In this document: piece after piece, positions 1-8,590 of the stretch | How positions within the stretch are numbered: the stretch's first letter is position 1 | Layout: each line of letters starts with the position of its first letter | NCBI GenBank assembly: GCA_038120515.1 | Contig: JAYOLW010000001.1 | Span: 62,001 to 126,000 of the forward strand | Reading direction: 5' to 3' | From: JADHOX01 sp038120515 | Lineage (GTDB): Bacteria; Pseudomonadota; Alphaproteobacteria; Rickettsiales; JABIRX01 | DNA length: 64,000 nt | The notes under the pieces: model-generated | What the model saw: the letters and a program-made list of their open reading frames with translations, nothing else | The model's database searches: none | Told to the model about the DNA's origin: nothing | Translations under genes and position numbers: made by a program

Positions 1-340
1 CTCCATAAATATTAATGTCATAAATTTCTTTTAACTGATCTATTCCCTCACCTTTGGTTCCGGTGCCAGCAGAAATACCAGCGTTAGCAATTAACAGATC
101 TATAGGATTTTGTTTGTCAAAATTTATTATTGTGATTTTTAATGATGCTGTATCTTTTACATTAACAATTGCTGAAGATACATTACATTTGTTATCGCAT
201 AAATTTATGGTTTCGTTTAATCTAGTTTGATCCCTTCCGATTAGAAGAATATTACTAGACTGTTTTGAATACTCGATTGCTAGTGATCTACCAATTCCTG
301 ATGATGCACCAGTAATAATTATATTTTTTGGATGTTTCAT
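1..340 (-). CDS. Short-chain dehydrogenase/reductase, N-terminal part (cut by window edge)
   Basis: The gene reads leftward from an ATG at 340 and runs off the window, leaving about 113 residues without a stop. Near the start is TGASSGIG, the glycine-rich dinucleotide-binding motif of classical SDR enzymes, and further on the LIANAG motif that stabilises the central sheet of the Rossmann fold. An NAD(P)H-dependent oxidoreductase is therefore secure. The substrate cannot be told because the Ser-Tyr-Lys active site lies outside the window. It is divergent from gmk, with about 70 bases between their starts. Confidence 0.85.
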   Translation of the reverse strand, partial: MKHPKNIIITGASSGIGRSLAIEYSKQSSNILLIGRDQTRLNETINLCDNKCNVSSAIVNVKDTASLKITIINFDKQNPIDLLIANAGISAGTGTKGEGIDQLKEIYDINIYG

Positions 341-411
341 ATGGAGTTTAAAAAAATTTATTTTATATATTATTGGTTTTAAAGTTTAAGAGAGAATTTT
401 TTATTTTAATA

Positions 412-1023
412 ATGAATAAGGCAAAATTAATAATAATCTCGTCGCCATCAGGTGCAGGTAAAACTTCAATTTCAAGAGCGTTGGTAAAAAATTCTGAAAA
501 ATATCGATTGTCTATTTCTGCAACAACAAGGCCAAAAAGACCTAATGAAACCGAAGCAGTTGATTATTTTTTTAAAAGTGAAGATGAGTTCCATTATATG
601 ATTAGAGCAAATGAATTTTTGGAGTATGCAACTGTGTTTGGAAATTCATATGGCACTCCAAAAGATTATATTTCTCAACAATTAGTAAAAAACATAAATG
701 TTGTTTTAGATATTGATTGGCAAGGTGCTAATTTAATAAGAGCTAAAAAAGAATATCAGTCCTTTTCGATATATATATTGCCTCCTTCAATTTCTGCTTT
801 GAGGCAGAGGCTTGAAAATAGAGCTATGGATTCATCAGATGTTATTGATGCAAGAATGGAAAAGGCTAAATCTGAAATACGTCATTATCATGAATATGAT
901 CATGTTGTAATAAATGATGATTTTGAAAAGACTTTAAATGGAATTATTGATGTAATTGAAGGTAGAGATAAAATTATATCTCCTAATCACTTTGACGGTT
1001 TTGTGTCAGATATGCTTAAATAA
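412..1023 (+). CDS. gmk: Guanylate kinase
   Basis: Guanylate kinase phosphorylates GMP to GDP with ATP in the cytoplasm. I choose the ATG at 412 (203 residues) over the in-frame TTG at 373, because it places the P-loop SSPSGAGKTS at residues 10-19, as in known family members. The nucleotide-binding stretch ATTRPKRPNE follows near residue 38, and a lid and C-terminal helix complete a normal-length enzyme. The first Gly of the usual GPSGAGK is Ser here, a variant I associate with other Alphaproteobacteria. No clear Shine-Dalgarno sequence precedes the ATG. Confidence 0.95.
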   Translation: MNKAKLIIISSPSGAGKTSISRALVKNSEKYRLSISATTRPKRPNETEAVDYFFKSEDEFHYMIRANEFLEYATVFGNSYGTPKDYISQQLVKNINVVLDIDWQGANLIRAKKEYQSFSIYILPPSISALRQRLENRAMDSSDVIDARMEKAKSEIRHYHEYDHVVINDDFEKTLNGIIDVIEGRDKIISPNHFDGFVSDMLK

Positions 1024-1067
1024 AGTTTTTGCTAAGAGCTATATCAAATATGCGGCTAATTAATTGC

Positions 1068-1095
1068 TTGGCATTTCAGTCTTTCTCTATATAAT
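1068..1095 (+). promoter_or_regulatory. Sigma-70-like promoter upstream of typA
   Basis: TTGGCA at 1068-1073 and a perfect TATAAT at 1090-1095 are separated by 16 bases. Transcription would start near 1102 and leave a leader of about 40 bases before the typA ATG at 1141. This is inferred from consensus only. It also argues against the upstream TTG at 1117 as the typA start. Confidence 0.55.
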
Positions 1096-1140
1096 TGCTG
1101 CGCCCTAGACTAGTTTTTGGGAAATCAATTAATTGAAAAA

Positions 1141-2955
1141 ATGTTTAAAGAATTAAGAAATATAGCAATTATTGCGCACGTAGATCATGGTAAAACAACT
1201 TTGATTGATTCTATTTTCAAACAAAATGGTACATTTAGAGAAAATCAAGAATTTTCTGAAAGAGTAATGGATAGTAATGAGCTTGAAAAAGAGCGAGGCA
1301 TTACAATTCTTGCTAAATGTACAGCAATTATTCGTGGTGATGTAAAGATCAACATTGTTGATACTCCAGGTCATGCTGATTTTGGTGGTGAAGTTGAAAG
1401 AATTTTATCAATGGTTGATGGAGTGTTACTTTTGGTTGATAGTAGTGAAGGACCAATGCCTCAAACTAAGTTTGTATTAGGAAAAGCATTGAAGTTAGGG
1501 CTTAAGCCTATGGTTATTATCAATAAAGCTGACAAACCAGATGCTAGATGTGATGAAGTATTGGATGAGATATTTGATCTATTTGTTGCTCTTGATGCTG
1601 ATAGTGATCAATTAGAATTCCCGTATTTATATGCTTCTGGAAAAAATGGCTGGTGTGTTGAAGATTTGGATCAAGAGAAACTTAGTTTAGATCCATTACT
1701 TGAAAAAATAGTTGAACATTTTCCACAACCTAATGTTAATCGTGATGGTCCTTTTAAAATGCTAACAACATTATTGGATTCTGATCCTTATTTAGGTAGA
1801 ATGCTTACCGGTAGAATTGAATCAGGTTTCGCAAAAATTAATCAAAATGTAAAATCTTTAAATTTGTCTGGATCTGAGATGGAAAGGGCAAGGCTTACTA
1901 AATTATTGTCTTTTTCTGGTATCACTAGAGTTCCGGTGGAAGAGGCTATGGCAGGTGATATCATATCAATTGCTGGAATGGCAAAAACAAATGTTGCTGA
2001 TACAATTTGCGATATATCTGTATCTGAGCCAATCAAGGCTCTTGAAATCGATCCTCCAACAATGTCTATTAATATTGCGGTTAATGACTCTCCTCTTGCT
2101 GGTATGGAAGGATCTAAAGTAACTTCAACAATGATTCGTGAAAGATTAATGCAAGAAGCTGAAGTTAATGTTGCAATAAGAATTGAAGAGTCAAGTGATA
2201 AAGATGCCTTCTTAGTATCAGGGCGAGGAGAATTACAATTAGGTGTCCTGATAGAATCGATGCGTCGTGAGGGTTTTGAGCTTTCAGTTTCAAGGCCAAG
2301 AGTCATTTTGCAAAAGGATGAATCTGGTAAAGTGACAGAACCAGTTGAAGAAGCGATTATTGATGTTGATGATGAACATAGTGGTGCAATTGTTGATTTG
2401 CTTAACATGCGTAAAGGTCAAATGATTGATATGAAGCCAATGGGTACAGGAAGGACTCGAATTATTTATCACATTGCTTCAAGAGGTCTGATAGGATTCC
2501 AAGGTGAGTTTTTAGGTCTTACAAGAGGAACTGGTATTTTTAATAGAGTTTTTCATGAATATCAGGATTATAAAGGTGAGCTGCCTAGTCGTAAAGCTGG
2601 TGTGTTAATATCTAATGGACAAGGTGAGGCTGTAACATATGCGATTAACAATCTGCAGGATCGTGGTATTATGTTTATAAAATCTGGTGATAAGGTATAT
2701 GAGGGTATGATTATTGGTGAGCATAATCGTGAAAATGATTTAGAAGTGAATATTTTAAAATCTAAGCAATTAACTAATTTTAGAGCTTCTGGTAAAGATG
2801 ATGGTATAAAACTTACTCCGCCAAAAAAAATGAGCTTAGAGCAATTAATGTCATATATCAATGATGATGAATTATTGGAGGTTACACCGACTTCTCTTAG
2901 GCTTCGTAAAAAGCATTTATGTCCTCATGAACGTAAGAAGGCTGGAAGATCATAG
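1141..2955 (+). CDS. typA: Ribosome-associated GTPase TypA/BipA
   Basis: TypA is a translational GTPase related to EF-G and LepA that binds ribosomes and helps large-subunit assembly and stress or cold adaptation. The protein from ATG 1141 has 604 residues, the usual length. AHVDHGKTTL near residue 13 is the G1 loop, ERGIT is the G2 region, DTPGHADFGGEV is G3, and NKAD is G4. The C-terminal half carries the EF-G-like domains and the TypA-specific end. The gene stands alone behind its own promoter-like sequence. Confidence 0.96.
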   Translation: MFKELRNIAIIAHVDHGKTTLIDSIFKQNGTFRENQEFSERVMDSNELEKERGITILAKCTAIIRGDVKINIVDTPGHADFGGEVERILSMVDGVLLLVDSSEGPMPQTKFVLGKALKLGLKPMVIINKADKPDARCDEVLDEIFDLFVALDADSDQLEFPYLYASGKNGWCVEDLDQEKLSLDPLLEKIVEHFPQPNVNRDGPFKMLTTLLDSDPYLGRMLTGRIESGFAKINQNVKSLNLSGSEMERARLTKLLSFSGITRVPVEEAMAGDIISIAGMAKTNVADTICDISVSEPIKALEIDPPTMSINIAVNDSPLAGMEGSKVTSTMIRERLMQEAEVNVAIRIEESSDKDAFLVSGRGELQLGVLIESMRREGFELSVSRPRVILQKDESGKVTEPVEEAIIDVDDEHSGAIVDLLNMRKGQMIDMKPMGTGRTRIIYHIASRGLIGFQGEFLGLTRGTGIFNRVFHEYQDYKGELPSRKAGVLISNGQGEAVTYAINNLQDRGIMFIKSGDKVYEGMIIGEHNRENDLEVNILKSKQLTNFRASGKDDGIKLTPPKKMSLEQLMSYINDDELLEVTPTSLRLRKKHLCPHERKKAGRS

Positions 2956-2956
2956 A

Positions 2957-2981
2957 GCAATAAAACTTTATAGTTTGTTGC
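2957..2981 (+). other. Imperfect hairpin after typA
   Basis: Bases 2957-2967 pair with 2972-2981 (about ten pairs with one bulged A and one G-U pair) just after the typA stop. There is no downstream T run on the plus strand, so it is a poor intrinsic terminator. It could be a weak terminator or a 3' stabilising stem. Confidence 0.3.
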
Positions 2982-3036
2982 AAAATATTTAAAAGATATT
3001 ATCAAAAGAAATTAAATTTAATTTAATGAGGTTGTC

Positions 3037-3120
3037 ATGACTTTTAAAACAACATTAACGATTGCTGCATGCACAGTTTTAACTTCTTGTTTAGATGTTC
3101 CTTTTATTCCAGGAATATAA
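3037..3120 (+). CDS. 27-residue micro-lipoprotein
   Basis: A tiny reading frame of 27 codons starts at ATG 3037 with GAGG about six bases upstream, a better ribosome site than most genes here. It encodes a short hydrophobic leader ending in the lipobox LTSC, with the lipidated Cys at residue 18, then only nine more residues (LDVPFIPGI). Signal peptidase II processing would leave a ten-residue lipopeptide. Comparable small lipoproteins ending in a VPxxPxI-type tail are, from memory, seen in some Alphaproteobacteria, but I assign no function. It lies alone between typA and nadD. Confidence 0.6.
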   Translation: MTFKTTLTIAACTVLTSCLDVPFIPGI

Positions 3121-3155
3121 TATCTTTAATAAGTTAAAGCTTTGAGATTGAAAAT

Positions 3156-3713
3156 ATGAGAATAGGATTACTTGGTGGGTCTTTTAACCCACCTCATTCT
3201 GGTCATTTAAATCTCTCATTACAAATTAAAAAAAAATATAACTTACACAAAGTTATTTGGATTATCACTCCACATAACCCTCTAAAAGATGTTAATATTT
3301 ATAAGCCTTTTTCTGAAAGGTATAGACTTTCTGTAAATCTTACTAGTCAATATAGATTTGTTGAGGTATCAGATATTGACCAGAAATTAAATAATTTTAA
3401 AACAATTAATACTATTAGATATTTCAAACAAAAATTTAATAATGATCAATTATTTTGGATTATGGGTGCTGATAGTTTGCTTGATTTTCATAAATGGGAT
3501 TTTTTTAGAGAGATTTTTTCTGAAATAAATATTATAATTGGAGATAGAGAGCGATATATTCATAAGGCTGTGCGCTCTAAAACAGCTTTAAGTTTTAAAA
3601 ATGCAAGATATGGTAAAAATAATATTGCTAATCCAAAAAACATATTATGGTTTTTTGAAAATATAAAAAAAGATAATAGCTCATCAACGGAGATAAGAAA
3701 ATGTCAGAAATAA
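3156..3713 (+). CDS. nadD: Nicotinate-nucleotide adenylyltransferase
   Basis: NadD joins nicotinate mononucleotide and ATP to form deamido-NAD in NAD synthesis. GGSFNPPHSGH at residues 7-17 is the nucleotidyltransferase HxGH region, and SSSTEIR near the C-terminus is the family's ISSTxIR signature. At 185 residues it is slightly short for NadD, because it ends just after that motif. It overlaps the next gene by 13 bases. In many Alphaproteobacteria nadD sits beside obgE and rsfS; that context is absent here. Confidence 0.93.
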   Translation: MRIGLLGGSFNPPHSGHLNLSLQIKKKYNLHKVIWIITPHNPLKDVNIYKPFSERYRLSVNLTSQYRFVEVSDIDQKLNNFKTINTIRYFKQKFNNDQLFWIMGADSLLDFHKWDFFREIFSEINIIIGDRERYIHKAVRSKTALSFKNARYGKNNIANPKNILWFFENIKKDNSSSTEIRKCQK

Positions 3714-4390
3714 TTAATATATATTTTTATGATTTATTTGCGCTGTTTTGGCTTGTTTTTTTATGGTTTGGCTACAACGCTTTTGCTGATTATAAATCAG
3801 TTAGATCCAAAAATAACATTTATCAGATCATGCATCAATATCGTATAAATTGGATGGAGGATTGTCAAAAAAGAGATGATAGATGTGTAGATGTAAATGC
3901 AATTGCAAGTTTTGTTCGAACTGGTGCTTTTTTTGCTTCAACTTCAATCATTATAATAGCTTTCCTTTTACCTTTATTTACTATGGCTGATGAAGCTATT
4001 TTAATATTTAGCAAATATTCTTTTATAAAGGTTACTAATGATTTCTGGGAGATTAAAACTTCACTTTTGTTAATAATATTTATTTATGCATTTTTTAAAT
4101 ATACTTGGTCAATTCGCCAATATAATTATGCTCTTGCAATTATATTATCAACACCTGTAGTTGTAAAAAATTTAACTAAAGCTGATAAAAAGGCAATTGA
4201 AAGAAATGCTAAAATACTTTCAAATGCTGCAAGACATTTTAGTATGGGAATAAGAGCGTATTACCTAGGTTTGGTATCTTTATCTTGGTTTATCAATCCA
4301 TGTGTTTTTATTGTTTTAACAACTGCTGTTATTTTAATTATTTATAGAAGAGAATTTAGATCAAGAGCTCTTTCTATAATGACCCCTTAA
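3701..4390 (+). CDS. DUF599 family membrane protein
   Basis: This 229-residue integral membrane protein matches the DUF599 pattern: an N-terminal membrane helix with WFGYNAFADYKS near residue 22, then RINWMEDCQKRDDR, then FFASTSIIIIAFLLPLF. There are about four hydrophobic helices, near residues 11-26, 76-96, 120-136 and 188-215. The family is common in Proteobacteria and has no established function. Its start overlaps nadD, and the cupin lipoprotein follows after four bases, suggesting one transcript. Confidence 0.8.
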   Translation: MSEIINIYFYDLFALFWLVFLWFGYNAFADYKSVRSKNNIYQIMHQYRINWMEDCQKRDDRCVDVNAIASFVRTGAFFASTSIIIIAFLLPLFTMADEAILIFSKYSFIKVTNDFWEIKTSLLLIIFIYAFFKYTWSIRQYNYALAIILSTPVVVKNLTKADKKAIERNAKILSNAARHFSMGIRAYYLGLVSLSWFINPCVFIVLTTAVILIIYRREFRSRALSIMTP

Positions 4391-4394
4391 AAAT

Positions 4395-4835
4395 ATGGCA
4401 AGTTTTTTTAGATTAATTTCTATCTTGTTAGTAATCTCATCATGTAATGATAGTAATAGGGTAAGTTTAGAAATCTTGCATAAATCTTCAGAGTCATGGG
4501 ATGGTATTATGATTGAATATCCTGATGGAAATGAAGAAATTACGGCCGTGAGAATTAAGTTAGCACCTAATGCCAAACTTCCTTTTCATTGTCATCCATA
4601 TCCTACTGTAGGTTATGTTATTTCTGGGAAAATCGAAGTTGAAAAGGAAGATGGAGAGTCAAAACAATTTGCTAAAGGAGATGTTGTGTTTGAGCTTGTA
4701 AATTCATGGCATAGAGGTAGAAATTTATCACAATTTAAACAAGCCGAAATTGTGGCTTTTTATATCGGTCAGAAAAATTTTTCTAATACAATCTTGAAAG
4801 ATGTTCAATATAAACATGAATGTATCAAAAGTTAA
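4395..4835 (+). CDS. Cupin-domain lipoprotein
   Basis: The first 17 residues form a lipoprotein signal ending in VISSC (Cys17), so the mature protein should be membrane-anchored. Residues 45-130 form a single cupin domain with metal-ligand-like HCH (His65, His67) and His106 in SWHRGRN, matching the H(x)3N end of cupin motif 2. The usual Glu of motif 1 is not evident. Periplasmic cupins of this kind bind metals or small ligands, and the substrate is unknown. The stop shares TTAA with the convergent CsgG-like gene. Confidence 0.75.
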   Translation: MASFFRLISILLVISSCNDSNRVSLEILHKSSESWDGIMIEYPDGNEEITAVRIKLAPNAKLPFHCHPYPTVGYVISGKIEVEKEDGESKQFAKGDVVFELVNSWHRGRNLSQFKQAEIVAFYIGQKNFSNTILKDVQYKHECIKS

Positions 4836-5896
4836 TAAACTAAGCTTTTGGTTTTATCCGATATACTATCAAAAGTTTTTGCAAATGATTTCTTAAACTT
4901 TAGTTTTACAAAGTCACCAAGCTTAATTTTGTTAACTATTTTTTTATCATTTATAATAATCCATGCTTTGTCATCTAAAATTTTGTCGGTAACAGTAACA
5001 TCGCCAATTTTAATCTCTTCAATTGTTACTGAATCAGAAAATGGTTCTGAATATTCTTCAAGAGTATATAGATCTAATTTCATTCCAGTTTTTAGATTGT
5101 CATTTTTTCCTAAATTTATTAAGAATATGTCCTTTTTTCCATTATTTCGTTTTTCAAAAATATAACCACGCTTAAAGTTAGCGAAGATGTTTTTTATTTC
5201 ATGAGAATTGTCTTCGATTGCATCAATAGCAGCCTTTCTAAGTAATTCATTGTCCTCGCTTTTAATATTAGAAGGATCGATTTTACTAGATAAAAAACTT
5301 CTGTTTTCAATTGCATCTTCAAAACGGTATTCTTCACCATTAAATTCAATGATGTCTAGAACTTTTAAAGAGGGCAATTCCAATATTTTAAAATTGCCAG
5401 ATACTTTTGCCTCATATTTGTTTTTTGCAGGAACCCTGACATATGTCCCAGATGCAGCATTGTAATATGAATAACTTGACTGAAATTTATGTTCTAAACC
5501 AGCTGAGATAATTTTTCCTGTCACAACATAATCAGCAATTTCAGGGCCTGAATAAATTTGATCAGAATTTAATTCAGAAAGCGCAATCTCTTTTTGTAGG
5601 TTTTCAATATTATCTCTTTCAGCAATCTTTACTAATTTTGATTCAGCTAAAATACTTTCAATTTTAGCAGATGATGTATTGCCTATTTTCGCATTTTTTG
5701 CTTCAGTAATTTCATTATTGTCAATGTCTAAAATAATTACTTTAACATCATTGTTTTTGATATTTTCTGCCGAGATAAAAGGAGATTCTTCCATTAATGC
5801 TCTATGATAAGTATCAAAGTTTTTAATTTTTGTTGAACAGCTGACTGAAATTAAAAGTGAAGATAAAATAACAGTTTTTTTAATTAGTAGTTTCAT
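4832..5896 (-). CDS. CsgG/FlgT-like lipoprotein
   Basis: This 354-residue protein has a lipobox ISVSC with Cys20. Residues 50-180 resemble the CsgG/LpoB-type periplasmic fold: a hydrophobic strand VKVIILDID, a helix with AERDNIENLQKE, then ADYVVTGKI near 121-129. Residues 250-340 form a second, beta-rich part resembling the FlgT C-terminal domain. It follows an LPP20 lipoprotein by 13 bases and aroC beyond that. Such proteins form outer-membrane secretion channels or flagellar-ring-like parts, or activate cell-wall synthases. No curli or flagellar genes are visible here, so the role is open. Confidence 0.6.
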   Translation of the reverse strand: MKLLIKKTVILSSLLISVSCSTKIKNFDTYHRALMEESPFISAENIKNNDVKVIILDIDNNEITEAKNAKIGNTSSAKIESILAESKLVKIAERDNIENLQKEIALSELNSDQIYSGPEIADYVVTGKIISAGLEHKFQSSYSYYNAASGTYVRVPAKNKYEAKVSGNFKILELPSLKVLDIIEFNGEEYRFEDAIENRSFLSSKIDPSNIKSEDNELLRKAAIDAIEDNSHEIKNIFANFKRGYIFEKRNNGKKDIFLINLGKNDNLKTGMKLDLYTLEEYSEPFSDSVTIEEIKIGDVTVTDKILDDKAWIIINDKKIVNKIKLGDFVKLKFKKSFAKTFDSISDKTKSLVY

Positions 5897-5909
5897 AAAA
5901 AAATTTAAT

Positions 5910-6896
5910 TTAATTAAAGCCTAATTGTGAAAAAATATCAGGACTTTTGTTAAAGATCTTAGCAAGTTTTCGAGCTAGATTAGTTTCCGCTTCATCGTAG
6001 CTAATTGCTGAAGAACCATTCTCTCGTATCAGTTTGTTTTTAATAATTAGACCGTTATTTGAAGTAAAAGCAATATTAATTTCGCTTTTAATGATATAGG
6101 TTCCATATATAAATTGTTTGGTTTGGTTTGACTTGATTTCAACAATGATTTGGTCTTGGCTGATTGAGTTTTGTGAGTTGACTTTGATATCATTTTTAGC
6201 GAACTCGGCCTTGATAACATCAGCAACTTTTTTGCTATTATTGTCAGCTTTAACATAAACATTTAATTTGTTATTTAAGTCTTTATGCTCAAGTCCTAGT
6301 TTTTGAAAATTTGATTTATATTGTTTTACATCTTCAGAATTTATTGAAATTGATTCTAAAATAACAATATTGGGTTCAGCTTTTGCAATTAATTTATCTA
6401 TTCTTACAAAACCTGCTTTCTGTTCAATAATTGATTTGTTCTTTTGTTGAGCAACAATCTGATTAATTTCTTCATTACAATTTTCAACTTTCTGGGTGTA
6501 TTGATTAATTAAATTTTGACGGTCAACACTAACTAAAGAGTATATTTGGTTATTATAGAATTCAGTTTTTTCATTTTTAAAATCTACAAATGAAATTTTA
6601 GCAACTTCACTTTTGATTTTTTGCTGTGATGATTCGCTAAAATTGGATTTTTGATTATAAGAACTTTCTTGTTTTAATATTTCCATGGATGATGAAATGT
6701 TGACGATAATTTTTTGAGCTAAATTATCTAAAGCATTCTTTTCTGAATTTTGTTTATCATTTCCATAGCCAACACCATAAAGATTTAGTGAATCATTCTG
6801 CGGTGGGTTTAAATACCATGAAGGAATAACTTTTGCTTGTTTTGATGAGCAGCTAAAAAATAAAATAGATGATAATATTAAAACAATTGTTTTCAT
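5910..6896 (-). CDS. LPP20 family lipoprotein 1
   Basis: A 328-residue lipoprotein with lipobox LFFSC (Cys16). After cleavage it begins with VIPSWYLNPP and GVGYGND, then a helix rich in Ala and Asn. This is the start of LPP20 domains, the family of Helicobacter LPP20 and Vibrio FlgP. The C-terminal half is a second alpha/beta region of unclear family. The start lies one base after the aroC stop, and the CsgG/FlgT-like gene follows, so it is probably co-transcribed with both. LPP20 proteins are outer-membrane lipoproteins often paired with CsgG/FlgT proteins. Confidence 0.7.
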   Translation of the reverse strand: MKTIVLILSSILFFSCSSKQAKVIPSWYLNPPQNDSLNLYGVGYGNDKQNSEKNALDNLAQKIIVNISSSMEILKQESSYNQKSNFSESSQQKIKSEVAKISFVDFKNEKTEFYNNQIYSLVSVDRQNLINQYTQKVENCNEEINQIVAQQKNKSIIEQKAGFVRIDKLIAKAEPNIVILESISINSEDVKQYKSNFQKLGLEHKDLNNKLNVYVKADNNSKKVADVIKAEFAKNDIKVNSQNSISQDQIIVEIKSNQTKQFIYGTYIIKSEINIAFTSNNGLIIKNKLIRENGSSAISYDEAETNLARKLAKIFNKSPDIFSQLGFN

Positions 6897-6897
6897 T

Positions 6898-7971
6898 TTA
6901 ACCTCTTAAAGCTCTTTGTTTAAGCATTGAATCTAAAATACAGCATGCCATCATTGCTTCTGCAACAGGTACGGCTCTAATACCAACACATGGATCATGT
7001 CTGCCTTTAGTAATGATTGTTGTATTCTCGTTGTCTTTAGTGATGGTTTTTCTAGGCGTAAGGATTGAACTGGTTGGTTTAATGTTGATTCTAGCGATTA
7101 TCTCTTGTCCTGAAGTTATACCACCAAGGATACCGCCAGCATTATTTGATGAAAATTTAATATTCTGGTTTTCATCAACAGAAATTTCATCTGCATTAAA
7201 TGCGCCATCATAATCACTAACATTTTGACCAGCTCCAATTTCAACTGATTTTACGGCATTAATACTCATCATCGCACTGGCAATTTTACTATCGATTTTG
7301 TCGTAAATAGGGTCGCCAAGACCAATAGGTACATTTTCTGCTCTTATTTCAATCTCTGCTCCTATAGAAAGTCCATCTTTTCTTATTTTATCGACATAAT
7401 TAGCAAGTTCATTCTCTTTATCTGGATCAGCAGCGAAAAAAGGGTTGTTTTTAATATCGTTGAAGTCCCAGTTTTTCTTATCGCATTTTATTTTTCCTAT
7501 TTTTGTAACTGCAGCATTAATTAAAATTTTAGGTCCAAGTATTTTTCTAGCAACAGCACCTGCAGCTACTCGCATTGCTGTTTCTCGTGCAGAAGATCTA
7601 CCACCACCTCGGTAGTCTCTAATGCCATATTTGTGAAAATAAGTTATATCAGCATGACCTGGCCTAAATTTATCTTTAATGTCTCCATAGTCTTTTGATC
7701 TTTGATCTTGGTTGTAAATAATTAAACTAATTGGAGTTCCAGTAGTTTTGCCTTCAAAAACTCCTGATAAAATTTCTACTTTATCCTCTTCAGATCTTTG
7801 AGTTGTAAATCTAGATTGTCCAGGTTTTCTTTGATCTAAAAAAGGTTGGATATCTTTTGCATCAAGCTCGACTAGAGGGGGAACGCCATCAATTACACAA
7901 CCAATTGCTGGTCCGTGGCTTTCCCCCCAGCTTGTAAATTTGTAAAAATCACCAAATGAATTACTCGACAT
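6898..7971 (-). CDS. aroC: Chorismate synthase
   Basis: AroC converts 5-enolpyruvylshikimate-3-phosphate to chorismate using reduced FMN, the last step of the common aromatic pathway. The 357-residue protein carries all three family signatures: WGESHG at 15-20, RPGHAD at 103-108 and RGGGRSSARET at 121-131. It heads a minus-strand unit with the two downstream lipoprotein genes and is divergent from folK across 94 bases. With the class II DAHP synthase and pheA elsewhere in the window it shows that aromatic synthesis is retained. Confidence 0.97.
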   Translation of the reverse strand: MSSNSFGDFYKFTSWGESHGPAIGCVIDGVPPLVELDAKDIQPFLDQRKPGQSRFTTQRSEEDKVEILSGVFEGKTTGTPISLIIYNQDQRSKDYGDIKDKFRPGHADITYFHKYGIRDYRGGGRSSARETAMRVAAGAVARKILGPKILINAAVTKIGKIKCDKKNWDFNDIKNNPFFAADPDKENELANYVDKIRKDGLSIGAEIEIRAENVPIGLGDPIYDKIDSKIASAMMSINAVKSVEIGAGQNVSDYDGAFNADEISVDENQNIKFSSNNAGGILGGITSGQEIIARINIKPTSSILTPRKTITKDNENTTIITKGRHDPCVGIRAVPVAEAMMACCILDSMLKQRALRG

Positions 7972-8065
7972 AGCTTTAGAATCTTGTATTAAAACCTAGC
8001 AATATAGATTAAGAGATTTATATTCGCAAATATTAATAGAAATATCGTGATTTAAATTAAGGCTT

Positions 8066-8590
8066 ATGAAGATTATTTTGGGTTTAGGCAGTAATGTTGG
8101 TAATAGGCAGTCATATCTAAAACAAGCAATTGTTAAATTAGAGGAATATAATGTTATTACTAATATAATGGTGTCAAAAATATATAAATCTAAGGCCGTA
8201 CTTCCTGATGGTGCTCCTATAGATTGGGATATGAATTTTTTAAATATGGCGGTTATGGGTGAATGCGATTTGGCGCCGCGTGATGTTCTTGAAAAAGTTA
8301 AGTTGATTGAAGTAGAAATAGGTCGTGTTGATAGAGGTTTCTGGTCGCCAAGAGAAATTGATATCGATATTTTGTTATATGGGGATTTAAATATTATTTC
8401 AGAGAATTTAACGATTCCGCATAAGTTTTTACTCGAACGTGATTTTGCGTTACTGCCTATAAATGATTTAGCCCCGGATTGGATTTACCCAAGAGAAGGA
8501 GTTTTCTATAAGCAAACTATTAGTGACATTATTAAACGTAATTTATTTGATAGTAATTCAGAGTCAGTTGATTTGCAGCTTGTGGCATGA
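8066..8590 (+). CDS. folK: 2-amino-4-hydroxy-6-hydroxymethyldihydropteridine pyrophosphokinase
   Basis: FolK transfers pyrophosphate from ATP to hydroxymethyldihydropterin in folate synthesis. LGSNVGNR at residues 6-13 and FWSPREIDIDIL near 92-103 match the family motifs; the usual RWGPR(T/E)LDLDIL reads with Ser-Pro here. IPH and ERDFALLP follow in the normal order. At 174 residues it is of normal size. Its stop overlaps the folP start by four bases (ATGA), which implies translational coupling. Confidence 0.93.
   Translation: MKIILGLGSNVGNRQSYLKQAIVKLEEYNVITNIMVSKIYKSKAVLPDGAPIDWDMNFLNMAVMGECDLAPRDVLEKVKLIEVEIGRVDRGFWSPREIDIDILLYGDLNIISENLTIPHKFLLERDFALLPINDLAPDWIYPREGVFYKQTISDIIKRNLFDSNSESVDLQLVA

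Noticed and set aside
373..411. TTG-initiated N-terminal extension of gmk
   Set aside because: The ATG at 412 places the P-loop at the usual distance, and the extension is hydrophobic, unlike any guanylate kinase start.
1842..2408. Long minus-strand open frame of 188 codons inside typA
   Set aside because: It is the antisense of a fully motif-supported typA. Its Ser/Ile-rich composition is what results from reading the opposite strand of such a gene.
4848..5465. Plus-strand open frames of 105 and 85 codons inside the CsgG/FlgT-like gene
   Set aside because: They lie opposite a lipoprotein with a clear signal and domain order, have no ribosome site and resemble no family.
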